Positions 36,801 through 51,800 of a stretch of DNA of 64,000 bases are shown here, piece after piece; position 1 is the first letter of the stretch, and each line of letters starts with the position of its first letter. The notes under the pieces were generated by a model. That model did no database searches. It saw nothing but the letters and a program-made list of their open reading frames with translations, and was not told the origin of the DNA. The stretch comes from Metallyticus violacea (Eukaryota > Arthropoda > Insecta > Mantodea > Metallyticidae), in the NCBI GenBank assembly GCA_030762175.1, contig CM060835.1, forward strand, positions 86,920,001 through 86,984,000, written 5' to 3'. The translations under genes were made by a program, and so were the position numbers.

Positions 36801-39800
36801 ATGCTAATATCCCTCTTGATATGCTTCTATTGCACATGAAAAATGATGACGACTTTTGTTTATGGACATTTTTTTCCTATCAAATGTGCACACTAAAATA
36901 AGAAAACCAAATGGTCTTCAAGGATACAAACAAAACTGACTGATTTTTTTCCATTAAAGTGAAACATAATGTTCATTATTTTTAAAATTTGTATAACTGA
37001 AAGTATTGCAGTGTTTAAAACATATTGATTTAAGTATACTGTATTTGTCCAATGTGCTAAAAACTTTTTACCGAATTTTAGGTGAAAGAACCAAACTTAT
37101 GAGGATAATTCATGAATTATGATCATTTGTGGAGGTTTGTGCATTAATTAGCACAAATTATTGGTAATAGACTGTAACACCAAAATTCACCTATAGGCCA
37201 TTTAATTACCTCTGAAATTCATAAAGAATATCATTTTTCTGTTAAATGCTACAGTTGTTCATTACAGAGCTCCATTTGGTTGCCCTTTGTTCATCTTTTA
37301 TGCCAGCTAAGATTGTGCAGATGCTTTTATTGCATGTATTGAAGTGCCACCTGTCTTGATAGAGACCACTACAGGTCCCAATTCTACAAAGGTATTAGTA
37401 CAAGTCTTGTAAAGTATGAATTTGTTAATTCCTGTTTCTATAAAAGAATGTACAACAATTGAAAAGTATTGATAAAATGTTACTTGCATCATATAAGAGT
37501 AAAATGGAGAGAAACAATTGTTGACCAACATTGTCATACCTTTTATTCGATTATGTCCACTTCTAAGTAACAAATTTGAGTTTTAATGTATTATAATTTT
37601 TGCTATTTTGGTCTGATATTATTTCAGAAGTAAAAACCATTTATATACTTTATTATGTATCATATTCAAGTATAATATTCAGCTTTGTGATGACTGTTAT
37701 TATATTAGCTACATTGCAGTTTCAGTCAAGAAATGGCAATTTTTCCTACTGCACTTAATCATTTATTTTATTCATTCATTTGATCACTTTTATTTACATA
37801 CATTTATTTATATTGTTCAGTAATTTTCATTACATGCAAGAATTATAAAGATGCTGTCAAAATAAATTAAATTATTTATTTTAAGAGAGCATGAGGCAAG
37901 GACGGAAATTATTTTCATGATATTTAGTGGCAATTTTAAAAGAATACATAAACTAAGATGCTAGAGTGAAATGTGCCCTTGAAATAGAAAAGAACAATGC
38001 CAATCATAAGCTATATTTTAATTGTACTTGATGTACAATTTTTATACTCAAATATTGGGTTATTCTTTCTTTATATACATGCTTACTATCATCATTATTA
38101 TCACTTTTGCTAACACTAAAATATTTAGGTCAACTGATTCCCTAAAATATTAAAAATGTATTTAAAATTGTGCTAGTATTTGAAGTTACCAATATTCCCA
38201 TATTTGTAGAGAAATCTAGTTACGAGTACCTGCTAATACTAATATTTCTATGGAACAAAACAATGAAAAATCAGTGAAATTTGAGTGATTTCATAACAAT
38301 AATTTGTCATAATGAAAAATCACTTGTACACTGTAATTATGGAGAAAGTACAAGTTTAGAAGAAACCTCCTTTATGGAATGAAACAATGAAAAATCACTT
38401 GTACACTGTAAGTATGGAAAGTACAAGTTTTGAAGAAACCTCCTTTATGGAACACAATTCTACAATCACTACAATTTACAAGTAGTTTTGAATAGTAGGA
38501 ATTTTCACAGTGAAATATAGTACAACATAACAAATTATTATTGAGAAAAATCACTCAAATTTCACTAATTTTGCTCCACTTACTTGGATATGTTCCAAAG
38601 GCTGTTGCCTTCATCTTCAGTATGATTGTGGTGAAATTTGAGTGATTTCCTAAACAGTAATTTGTTATATTGCCATCTATAAATTCATAAACGTGTAATG
38701 TTTTTGGCTATACTTTTTGTAGAACAGGACCAGGGTCAACTATGGCATTTAACACAAACATTTATATTGGTAATTAAAATGTAAATTGGAGCTTGCACAG
38801 TGAAGTCAATCATATAATTGATATTACTGTATGATTTAGTTGAACAATTGAGTTGAATTTTAGCTGATGATGAGAACCTAATGTTTTCAAAACCAGTTCT
38901 ATACATTATGACAAGTAAGTGAAGCATTAAGAGTGTGTAGTTCAACTAAATCATACAATAATGTCAATTATTTATATTGCTATTGAATTCAGAGTAGGTA
39001 AGTATTATATAAATGATTTTTATGTAATTTTGTTTGTTCGAACATAAGGGTTTTCCTTGTGAGATGAAACAGATTCATTGTCCTGGCTAAAAAAAAAAAC
39101 CAAACATAACCCCATGCAATGGAAGCACAATATATGTAACGTCCAAGAGCTTTGGTGTCTAGCAATTGGCTGGAAAGATCATGACAACAGATTCTGGGGA
39201 TAAACAGGAGGTAGGATTAAAGCTGAATTTTACACATTTCTCTACTTCTTATACTTTCTAATAGAATGCAGTAGTACGTTAGACAAACATGGAACTTTAT
39301 TAATGGTTTAGCATCGGTTTCCCATGTTAAAAATGCTCATCCATAACAACGTGTCTTTTAATTCCAGTTTTTACATGAAAAAGCACCATTTTCCTTTTAG
39401 CCACTAGATGGTATTAATACCATTGATTTAGGTTTGCCACTATTATAATGTGCAGTATATTCATTTATGAACTAAGATTAAATACATTTTAAGATTTTTA
39501 GAATTGTTAGTGCATGCTTTGGCATTATTATGTGCAAAATGCTGATTCAAGCATCAAGATTAAAATACCTCTAAGTTCGCTAATACAATTTGTTAACTTC
39601 AATCTAATCTAGGTATTACATTGTAAGATGCACACAGGATCTGAACAGCCTTATATTTAACCCCTAGAATTGCATTGTAATCTCTAGTTTAGGTTTAAAT
39701 TAGACAAACATTTATCTATTATTAATGCTGGTAGATCTAGTCAATGCAAACTTCCTGATAGAAGCTAAACCAGTCCATGAATATCAAGGGCATCTGTAGA

Positions 39801-42800
39801 ATATTTTTGAGGAAGGAACATATTTTTGAAAGTAGATGATCACTAAAATTTACCAGGTTTGAAAAATCAATTAAAAAAACCTAATTTTCAAAATTTATAT
39901 AACATAGAAAATATAGGTTAATCAGTTATGTTCACTTTAAATGCTTTATTTTAAAATATCAGTGTTTTGGCTATTAAAGGAAGATTTATTAATTTTAAAA
40001 TACTTGAGGGGTGGGGGGCAACTGCCCCTCTGTGGTCCCCCTGGCGGATGCCCCTGATGACAATCCAATCAGAAATGTTCAGTTTAACAAAACCAAGTAT
40101 TGTGGATTGGGCAGATAGCACCAAAAAACACAAATATACAACAAATTTGGAAGGGGAAATTTACTTCCTTAAAAAAAAAAGGGTGCCCTTTCTGGCAAAG
40201 GTGATGTAATTGCACCACTTTTTATGTCTATCTAATTATTTCTTTTTCCACACTTGTATATTACATTTCCTTTTCTAATATTCAAATTACATTGTAGCAG
40301 TAGGCTTTCACATTGGGTGTCATTCATCTTGGAAGATGGAGGAGAAGAATCCCCATGGCCTTATGTCCAGAAGACTCAGTTTGCATAATTTAAATTACAG
40401 TTCCTGTTATATTTTCCACACTGAGAATCACCTTTGATAACATTGTGATCTTCTATAAACTTAATGATGCTATTTATCACCACCAACATCACACACATAT
40501 TTTCTTATAGCTCATTCACATTCCTCACAACTGCCATTTCATCACAACTAACACATTTAATTTCACACACAATGTTAAAATACACTAATTAAGACCACTA
40601 GATGCTTTGTGTTGCCTTTCCTATTCTTGCAATATGGAGTAGTGGCAGGAACAGTAGTTGGATATAGCATATAGGAGCTGAGCAGGAGGGGACAGTGGGA
40701 GGAAGTTAACAACTTGGAGCTGTGAAATGAAAACAGTAATCTAGTGGACCGTTATTTTTGGACATTGCATCAAAATGTTCTATTATATCACATATTTCAT
40801 GCTCCATAATACAAAATGGCATTTTTAAGGTATCACAATTTTTATTGCTTAATTTGAGTGGGCCCTATGCACATGTTTTACTGCTTCTGCACTACACAGG
40901 GCATTTTGCCCAGCAAGTCAACCATTAATTATGTTTCGACAAAGCTCTCAAATGAAATCATTGAAGTGAAATTATCAACAGTTTATATTGCTGCTTCATA
41001 ACAATATGTCATTTAGACCAAGATTAATCTTTCTATTCCAAACAATTAAAATTACTGGAGGCAAGGGGAGTCAAGTGCATTGGTATTACAGTGGATGAAA
41101 CAGATTTAGCTATATGATTAAATCAGTGATGCCTCTTGCACTTCCCAAAGCATTACATTACCAAATAAAAATACTAAATTAAAAATTAAAATAATTCAAT
41201 GCTCATTTATAATTATTCTTTTGTTAAACAGCAACTTTTGGGTATGGGTCTTCCCACTAAAGAACAACTATGCTATGGCAACAACAACAACAATAATAAT
41301 ATTAATAAGAATAATAATAATATGTTTAATCCTTTCTGTAAAGCTAATGATAATTATAAAATATTGCTGTTTTGATTGAAAAACTGTGCTAAATCACCAA
41401 CATTCTACATTATAGTTTCCATGTGATTTCCATAGGCAGGAAATTAACTTTTGGTAACTTTCTTTTTAATTTTTTCTTTTTTCCATAGCATTTGCAGTTT
41501 TACTTCTGAGCAGAAGAAAGAAAAATATTGAATGCATTATTTGGCATATGATTCTCTCAAATTAACTGTACATGACAGCAAAATAATGTTTCCTATCTTT
41601 CTTCTTTGCCAATTGCTATTTTCTTGCAAAATCTCATTACTAACAAAAGAAAATAATTATGGAGAGTATAAACAGTGGAAGAAAGCTGATGCAATGTGAA
41701 TTTTCTACCTTCTAATACAGCAAGATGAAGGTTATTATTTATGATGAAGTGATATTATTTTCCATGAGATGACATACTTTTGTAATCAAGATTCTGTAAG
41801 TATCCATCATTGCAGTATCATTCTCACAGCTAGCAAGACGTTGCCACACCTCTCCACGTAAGGCTTCAGGAATACCTCCTCTCACCAAGGTTGTCAACTG
41901 TCTTGGTCGCTGTTTAGTGCTGGTCCAACGAGCAAGTACATCGGCCCAGTTTTCTAACTCCAGCTCTGAACAGTCTTTGGACACTTCTCCAGTTCCACTA
42001 AGAAGAGGCTCATCTCCATCTGCAGCAAACAACACAATTGCAATATTAATAAGACATTATGGTTGAAAGCTTTCATGATTACATTAAACAATATTACCAG
42101 TATCAATTTTCATACAAGGCAGACAGGTGAATAACAGCAGCAAATAAGGAATGTGTTAACAAATTGTGTGTGCTTACACATGTCTCTCTCTCTAGATATT
42201 TTGCAATAAATCCAAAATTCTTGCACTCCATTTTTTTTTACTAGAGCAGTGAATCTTTCAAGTTGCTTCACCTTCATACTATGATGCAGCACAGGTTCAA
42301 GGAAGATATTCTAAATATTTTTGTCTGCAGTGGCCTAAGACATCTATAATTTGACACCTTTTTGAACATTCCAACTGCATTGAGGTGCTTGTGAGATTTT
42401 TCCAGAATGTGTTGATTTTATTTTCTAAAATTTATCTTACTTTGAAGTAAAACTAATTTACTGAACAGAAAGAAAATGTCTGATTTTGTAATACCTTATT
42501 TACTCATGGTTAGAAACTCCTTTTTCAATCTAATTATTTCACCAAAATGTAACAGGAAGGGGGGACATTATGTGCATATCTCATAAACAGGAGTAGAGTA
42601 TATACTTTCATAACCCTCATTTCAAGAATTATGTTAATTTCATTTTAAAATATATTTACTAATATTTAATAAAACATCAAACACTCCAGTTATCTGAACA
42701 ACAAACACCTAAAGGATTCACAAAGAAGATACAATCCAGCAGGATCATCCTTTAAATTGGATAGGAAAGTCACTAAACTGCTGCTTCTATGCATACTTTT

Positions 42801-45800
42801 TAACACACACAAGCATACATTAAAGAAATAACATTGATCACTCCTTTTATAAATATATTTTAATCTACACTTCCAAGCTTCTGGCTGATAACACACATGA
42901 AAATTGGTGGTTGAAGAAATAGGAACAGATAACACTACCTAGAATGCTCATGAATTGGAACCTTAAGCACTCAAAATCAAGTTAAATACACTCACACACT
43001 GGCTATTAGCCACCACTTGGCAGGAAACAAGAACTGATGAATAACAGGCATAAAAGGAGATGGTGATTTGTTTGGTGACTTGTCTACAGTCGAATACCAA
43101 CATAACTTCATTCTGCTTTTAGTGTTTAGAAATTCAGATGCCTACTCATGAGTAATGATAGTCATTTTCCAAAAAACTTAGCAAGAGAAATTTAGTACTT
43201 CAGACAGCTTCTTTCAAAATAAATCGTGGAAGGTCCATTATTACATTGGTTTTTTAAATGTATGGCCAAAAATCTTGTAAGATTCTAATATGCAATGACC
43301 CTTAATCATGAGTATGCAAATAAAATGGTTGGATAGAGTATATCTGACAATAGTTGAGGTTAGGATGCTTTATGGAGTGGAGATCTGGGGTATAGAGGAA
43401 AGATGGACAAATATGAATATGAACAATAGGAACTTTTTGTAAACAAATCTTGGGTTGGTTAGAGCTTCACAATGGTGTTGTACAAGTAGAATTATGAAGA
43501 ACTGGCAGCAAAAGGAAAATTTTGGAAAGAGTATTAAATATTGGTTTAGAATTATATATTTTAATGAGCAAAACAGCTTACATCAGTGTCTGAAAGTCCA
43601 GAAAAGGTTAAATCAAGGAGAAACTTGGCTCAATAGAATTGGAGAAATTTTGGGAGAAAATAAACGGTTTTGGGAAAATTTGGAGAGCAAATATTCATTA
43701 GTAGAAGCACTATTGCTGTATATTTTACGGATAATTCAGTAAATCCATAGGCAATATGTATTTGAATATTTTGTTTAATGGTTTCTAGCACAGTGGGCTC
43801 TTTTTGTTTTGAACAGGGACATTTCAATTTATTGAATAATTCAAAGAGAAGCTTATTTGCCTTGAAATTTCATTGAAAACAATGTTAAAATTTCTATTTA
43901 ATTCAATTTTTTTTATCCTTTATTTGGATAATCTGAAGGCAGGATTTTATTTATTCAAAAATCAGTACTATCTGGGACAGATATTTTTGCTACCAGCACA
44001 TTTAGGAATCAATTGGTTGCACTATTATTGTGCATGTACATATTGCCTCTCTATCCACTAGACCTATACTTGCACATATGCCTAACAGTGCCCTCAACTC
44101 TCAGTAGCATTCCTAAATGTCCCATTTAGTACTTCATGAATTTAAATTTAACCTGTGTTAAGAATTGTACCAGTCAAATTGCAAACTGGATAATACAAGT
44201 TTAAGAGGTTTATTTATCCAAAGACAGCTGTAGGGAATTAAAACTTTTTCACTTGTACAATATCTGTAGCTTTCACCCCTTGGATAGAGCAGATTTTCCA
44301 CCTTTTTTGTGTGCAGGCACCATCCTTCAATTCCATCCCCAATGCTGCCTCCACTATCTCGATAATGTGGATTCCCCACTTCTATTGTGTGTGTTTGCTC
44401 TTCAAACTCCCTCTTCTACTATGATTTTTAAGAACAATAACTTTGTGAAAACCTTAATTTATCAAAATTAAAGACCAAGGGACCCAAGTTGCTAGTGTGA
44501 TTTGTCCATGTATAGTGCATTGTTTGCAATGTCAAAGCATGATGGTATTGTAGCTTAGCATTACAGAAAACAGTAGAAATTCTAAAAGAAGTGGAAAAAG
44601 TTGTGAGGAAGAAATGTGACTTTTAAGTTTAGAATGCAATGAACAACTACCCTTCTTGGATCTTAAAATAATTAAGTTAAAAAAACCACTTAACATTTGG
44701 CATATATAGAAAACCTACTCACACTGTCTTTAATTGCTACATTAAAAATAACAGTTATAACCCAGTTCCTCATAAACATGCAGTACTAAACAGTCTTGCC
44801 CACAGGTTGGTAAATGTCCCCATGAACAGAGAAGAATATGATTTAGAACTGAGCAATATAATAAATATAGCTATAGAAAATGGTTTCAAACAAGTGGGAT
44901 ATAAGAAAATAAACAGAGCTAGGAACAAAAAAAGAATCAAAAGACATCAGTACTCTTATTCCTAACAAGGAAGAAAATAGAATGTACCAAAAATTCACAT
45001 ACCATCCATCAACCTTCTACAAATTCCAAAAGATTTTCAAAAAACAAAACATTATTTTAGCTCCAAAAAACAGTTACTCCATAAAAAATATACTAAATTC
45101 TAAACTAAAAGAGGACATTCCTTAAGAGAACAAATCAGGAATATTTCAGATAGAATGTAATGATTGTGAAAAAATTTACATAGGAAAGACTAAAAGAAAC
45201 ATAAAAACACGAGCAAAAGAACACATCAGGAACATAAAAGAAAGACAGGAAGAAAAATCAGCAGTAGCTTGGCATTTCTGGAATGAAAAACATAATATAA
45301 ACAAGAATCCCAAACTACTTAAAAACATTACAGGGAAAACTGAACTCGCCGTCTGGGAAAACATTTATATCTGGAAGAACAAATGTAGCATTTTCAACTT
45401 TGAAATCCCACCAAGTGACGTCTTAATACAGAAGTTCATCCAACCGCCACCAGAGACAAACCAAACCACCACGAAGAACAAGGCCGGCAGTCGAACTGGA
45501 ACTGAAGATGGGAGCAATTAGCTCCAGAAACTTAGTTTTCCTATTTTAAAAACTATTAGTGATGTAGGTGTTACAAAGTCGACTCAATTATTCTAAACTT
45601 ATATTAAACATCACTGTTACAAACATCCACCATATTTAACTAAGAAATGTGACATTACCAAAGGCTATTGAATACTACCAAACTAACTGAAATGTGTTTT
45701 TCATTTACTGCTAGCTTAATTATTGAGTGGATTTTTGTCTTGTACATAGGATAACATAAAATACAGCAGTTTTTAAAGTGAGTTCCATTCATGTTAACTA

Positions 45801-48800
45801 TAATATTGTTTTATAGATTTTCTTTAGTAATATGTAAATATTTCTGCTAGTTTGAATGCTGTATAATTCGATTTTTTTCATATTCCTTTGGCATTTGCTT
45901 TAAAAAGAGTTGACTGTATACTAAAAATATTAATGCTGTGTCAGTTTCAGATTATTTTGAAGTATGAAAAATAAATTAATCTTAATGGGAGACTTAAATA
46001 TAAACCCTGTTCAAATAAAACAGGTTATAAAAACCTACCTGACTTAATTACAAGCTACAACTTAAAAGACATTATTAAAGAGCTGACAAGGATTATGCCA
46101 ACCTCGGCATCGTCCATAGATCATATTATAGCTAATAATGAAAGTCATAGATACACAATGACCATTAAAGAATAATGTATTTCAGAGCACAAATAATGGA
46201 TATCTTGTATTGTAGGATGGAGATTGCAGTAGCAGAATTCTTAAAGTTGACAAGTTACCACAAGCAATTTAAATAAATTTCTTGATAGCTTAACAAACAA
46301 GAGTTGGGATGAAGTATATATCTCGCAGGATACTAATAAGGAATGGTACTGTTTTTCTAGTACTATATAGTTGCACCTTGATAGATATTGCCCAATAATC
46401 AAAAACTGAGTTACTAATTTGGGCAATCAACACATTATAATACCATTAGAAATAAAGAAGATAAAGGATAAAATGAAGATTACCACAGTTTCTAAAAAAC
46501 AACACACTTAGATATCTATAGAGATAAATATAAACTTTTAAAAATGCAATACTCCAAGGAATTGACCTAAATAGGCAACACTATAGTAGCAAAATATTAA
46601 CATAAAATAATATGGCAAAAATAATATGGGGAATAGTAAAGGAGCATCATGTTATTAATAATTTGAATTTGAAAATATAACCTTAGAAGCAAATGGTCAA
46701 ATAGTAAATAATGCAAAGGAGGTGAGTCAGATTTTTAATAATTTCTTTGTAAACATAGGAATGGGGAAAAACAACTTGATTAGTGATTTAATTTTTTGTC
46801 ATCAAAACACTCTTAATGCTTCACTTACTTGTCATAAAATGTGATACATGTTTCGAAGACGTTCGTCTTCATCCTCGGCCACGGGATGACTGATTGGAGA
46901 CTCGATTGCACTTTTTGATGTAAGGTTTTGCCCTGGTGGTGCTTTGATGAACTTAAAGTTTGTGTTTACTTCTTCCGGAATGTCAAAGTTCATTATACGA
47001 TCTCTGTGTTTGTAAATATGAATTTTTTCCCATGTAGCCAATTCTGTAAATCCCTGTGTTGCTTTTAACAATTCTACTTTTTTAATTATGTCATGATTTT
47101 CTGTCCAAAAATGATATGCTACAGCTGACCTTTCCATCTGTTTGTATTTTATGTTCCTACTTGATTAGTATTACAACTGAAGAGTCAAATGGGCTTTTAT
47201 CAACCATTTACCTAAAAGATACCTTTACAATTGAGTTAGAAAAAATAATAAATAAATTCAAAAATAAAACATATACAGGATGGAACAAAATATCAACAAA
47301 AATTCTAAAACACTGTAAATATGCCTTGACTGAGATACCTGTACACATAATAAATGCATCCCTAATGGAATAATCATTCCCTGATTATTTAAAAATAAGC
47401 ATAGTTCGACTTATTTTTACATTGGTCAGTAACATATAAGTAGACTACTATAGACCTATTATGCTAATCTCTGTATTTGTAAAGGTATTTGAAAAGATCC
47501 TAAATAACAGATTAGTAAACTTTTTAAAAATTCAATGTGTTAAGTGAATCACAGCATGGATTTAGGCAAAATTATTCTACTACAGCCACTGCAGAGCTCT
47601 ACCATATAATCCGTTAACGCCTTGACAATAAGAAGACTACAGGAGTTTCCTTGACTTATCTAAGGCTTTTGATAGTGTGTCTCATGAAATGCTACTGATC
47701 AAATTGCAGAAATTTGATTTAAGGGGAAAATTCATTAATAAAATCCTACTTCACAAATAGGAAACAATGTACAGTTGTGAGAAATAAATAAAGACATACA
47801 ACAGAATCCTTTTCATCCAATTATGAAAATGTAAAAGCTGGGGTACCACAAGGATCAGTACTTGGGCTATTCTCTTTCTGCTATTCGTCATTAATCTTCC
47901 AAAAATTACACATGGTAAAACAATTTTATATGCAGATGACATCTCAATAATATTTGGGAATAAAGAACTAAATGATTTGGGAAATTTAATACGTACAGAA
48001 ATGCAAGAAATATATAATTACCTTACAAATAATAAATTAAAAGTAAATCTTCAAAAAACAAAAGCAGTCATGTTCCAACACTGTAAAAATAGTTATAGTA
48101 ATAAAAATGTTGTAAATATAACAATTAATGGTAAGCAAATTCAGCAATTAGACAAAAAAAAAAAAATCCTAGGAATTATTAGGAATGATGGAAATTGAAC
48201 TTATTAAGCTGAGTTTTGAATTTAAACTTTCAGATATCACATTTATTATATATGTAAAAATATAAGTAGAAATTTCTATCTTTTAAGAAACTTAGCAAGG
48301 TACTTAAATACAAAACACCTGAAATTAACTTACTATGGAATTATACATCCACATCTAGAATATGCCATTGAGGTATGGGTTAGTACTTGTTTAACGAATA
48401 TAAACACATTATTAGCTTTGCAAAAGAAATGTATTAAGATGTATATACAACATAGAGTCATGTAAAAGCATCTTTGTAGAGAATAAAATATTTACTGTAG
48501 TATCATTTTATGTGTATAAATAAATTATGTTTTTAGTTTTAAAGATGGATTAGACAAACTAAATAAGGACTATCATTAGTATCATACTAGAATACAAAAC
48601 AACTTTCATAGAGTAAATGTAAATAATAATGGGTTAAATTTTATACAATATATTACCAAATTCCATAAAAACAACAAAAAGGGAAAAATTTAAACATGAG
48701 CTGAAGAATTTTCTGATACAAACACATATTTATAAGTTGGATTTATAAGTTTATCTTAATAATTCCATATTGAAAATGTGTGTATTTTTATTAATGATGA

Positions 48801-51800
48801 ATCTGATGACTGCAATGTTATTATGGATGAATAATAAAATTATTATTATTATAATGTTACTTATATTCTATTAGCTGAGTTTTGAATAGGTTCTCTTTTG
48901 ATGTAATATTTTCTATCATTTGAGAAATATTTAAATTTTGTTTAATATGTTTACAGCATCCAAAGATTTTATCTTCTGCAAAAACAAAATTTAAATATTC
49001 TGCATCCTAAGTATGTGGTTCTCATCATTATAGTTACCGTTAAGTTGTCTCATCAACTTTTCATTAACCAACATGGGTGGCCAAGGTCTTTAAGGCAGAC
49101 TTGTGAGGTTTGTGGTTCAAATCCCATCAGGACCATCCTCCCTGACTAAGTTTTTTTCTGATCCTCATCAATGGCAAATTCTGGGAAGATATCTAATCAT
49201 AGACCTGAAATGCTTTTATTAGCAAAATTCCTTTTCCAGTTTATCATTTCATGTATCAGTGTCCACTCCTTGAGATGCCACAGTAGTAAAAATGAGCATT
49301 AAATTATTAAAAAAGGATGGTGCCAGGGCTGAGAGGTTAGACTACTTGCCTCCCACAGGAGCAGGCCAGGTTCAATCCCAGCAACTGTAAGTGGGATTTA
49401 TAATGAATGATATGAAGCCTGGGCTTTCTCTGGGTACTCCGGTTTGCCCTATTGCTCATCCCATTGTTACTCCATCCTCATCTCATCCCCATCATCAACG
49501 ACTGTTTAGCACACAAACTATTAAAAAACTATTTATAATCTACCAAAGCTTGTCTTTCTCAAGTTTTTTCTGAGCACTAGTTTTTGTAAAGAGTAGTTCT
49601 ATTTTGGAATTGTCTGAACTGCTTCTATTACCAGTTTAAATGTGTGACAGTGTACAGTTACACATGACAGTAATGCAAAAATAGAATCCTGTACAGCAAT
49701 ATGTGGCAAATTGTAAAACATTTCCTGGTATTCTGGTTCCACAAAGAGATACTATAAAAAACTTCTTAGATTTGGGGAAACAAGATCAATAAATGATACA
49801 ATTTCCAACCAAAAATACATATTCTAATAGAAGAAGCTTTTGAGGACATTGGAATTGCATTAGAGTGAAGAAAATTTTACTTTATGCGTCACAAAAAAAA
49901 AAAGCTAAGGCCTAGAGATATCAAATTACTAAAATTTAAATCTTAGATAATAATTACAATCACTTGATGACATAAGTAATATAAATTTATTTCTATAATT
50001 GGGCTCTGCAGAATACTGTGAATCAGAGTTAATAATTTTCTCCAATAAGATTTTGTTTCATTTAAATGGATATATTTGTTCTCCAAACTATTGGCATTGG
50101 AGCACAAAAAATGAGCAATTTATTCATGATTTTACCTTGCTTGATTAAAAACATTAGCATATAATCAGCTGTAACTGAAAGGTGAATAATAGGGTCTAAA
50201 AATATTTCAATATACTGTAAAGAGAAAGTTATCACATGCAAATCTTGCAAAGATTTTTTTAACTATTATTCAAAAATGAGAATCAACATAAATATTTTCA
50301 ACAGAATTCTGTCACAGCCTACACTATTCATGATTCTTTGGAGACTGTAGGGGAGGTTTCTGATGACAGAGTTATTTCTAGAGGGTTATGTCCATCATAT
50401 TCCTCAGTTCTTACTGCATGCAATTAATAGGTATTAAGTGTACAATCCTAAAAAATAGTCTATTAAAATAACCTGCATACTATAGATAAACTGACAGTAA
50501 AAGAACAGAAATTTTAAGAATTTTGGAAGAGAACTTTTGCATGTGAAAACTAATTTTATCAAGAGATATCAACAATATCTGAATGCAGATATCACTTTGA
50601 ATATCTCCTAAACACAAGCTATAACTCATTATAACATAAAAATAATAATATTATGTGCATGTTTTTACTATCAAAATTGTACAGGAAGATTACAGGTTGA
50701 TAAAACTGGGATCTGGTAAGTCAGCTACCTTCTTTACATATGGATGGCAGATAACACAATATATTATATGATTTTTTTTCACGTCAGAAATAAGACCAAA
50801 CTATTTTATTTCCATAAATTATTTAAGAGCTTTATTGTAATAATTCCATGTTATTACTGTAAATAAGTGAAACACTTTTTTTCAATGCTCACATTCTTTA
50901 GATTTTTTAACACCAAGTCTTAAATTTTATACATGTATTGTATTTTGTTGAATAGATGGTTGGTTTTTCTTAAACCAAAGAGGTTTTTACTAAATCATCA
51001 ATAAATCTGACTATTCTCTTATTATTTTCTTACTGAGACTTGGAGATTTTCTTCTTCTAGGCTTTGCTAGTCAGTATAGGCTTTTAGCCTACTGCACTTA
51101 CCTCTATCTCTGCCTTGCAACATTCCTGGTAAAGGGCAGTATTGCATATGATAAGCACAGTGGCTAGCTGCCGGTCACCGTCATGGGGTTTTCATAATCA
51201 AAGTATGTTAACTCTCTAACAGGCAGCTCAAGAATTGTCCTGACTGGATGGATACCCTTCCAGATCTCACTAATTTTGAAAATTTCTAAGCAGGTAACAG
51301 GGATCAAACCAGAACCTTTTGGCCAGCAGTCAGCAATGCAACCACTAGATCAAGAAGATTACTTATTTTATTTAATATTTATTTACCTGTCTGAATCTTA
51401 GTTGAAACAATTTGCAAGTAAATTATGCTCTATTTACTCAAAAGAACAGAGTTAATTTTATTCCAGCAAAAGGGGCTTAACATTATACTATATTAATAAA
51501 AAAGCAATGTGTACAATTTGGCAGATGTGAAAAGCTTGTGCAATAAGCAGCTTGCAGTTTACCATGAATATATTCCAAATATAAACCTGAATAGATGGGC
51601 ATGCCATGGGCATGCTTCAATCCCTGCAACAATAATAACCATTGTAGTATATTACTATAATGTAGTGAAGAATACACTCAAAGCAGAAAAGGGCAGAAAA
51701 TCCAATGAATCTAAACTGGATGATATAGAATGTAACAGTGGAAGATTATTTAATATTATAACCTGCAAATACATTGAATTTGCAAGCTATAAGAGTGAAA

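Noticed and set aside
40005..40065. GC-rich GGGGCAACTGCCCC palindrome as a hAT element end
   Set aside because: No transposase or matching second terminus was seen nearby.
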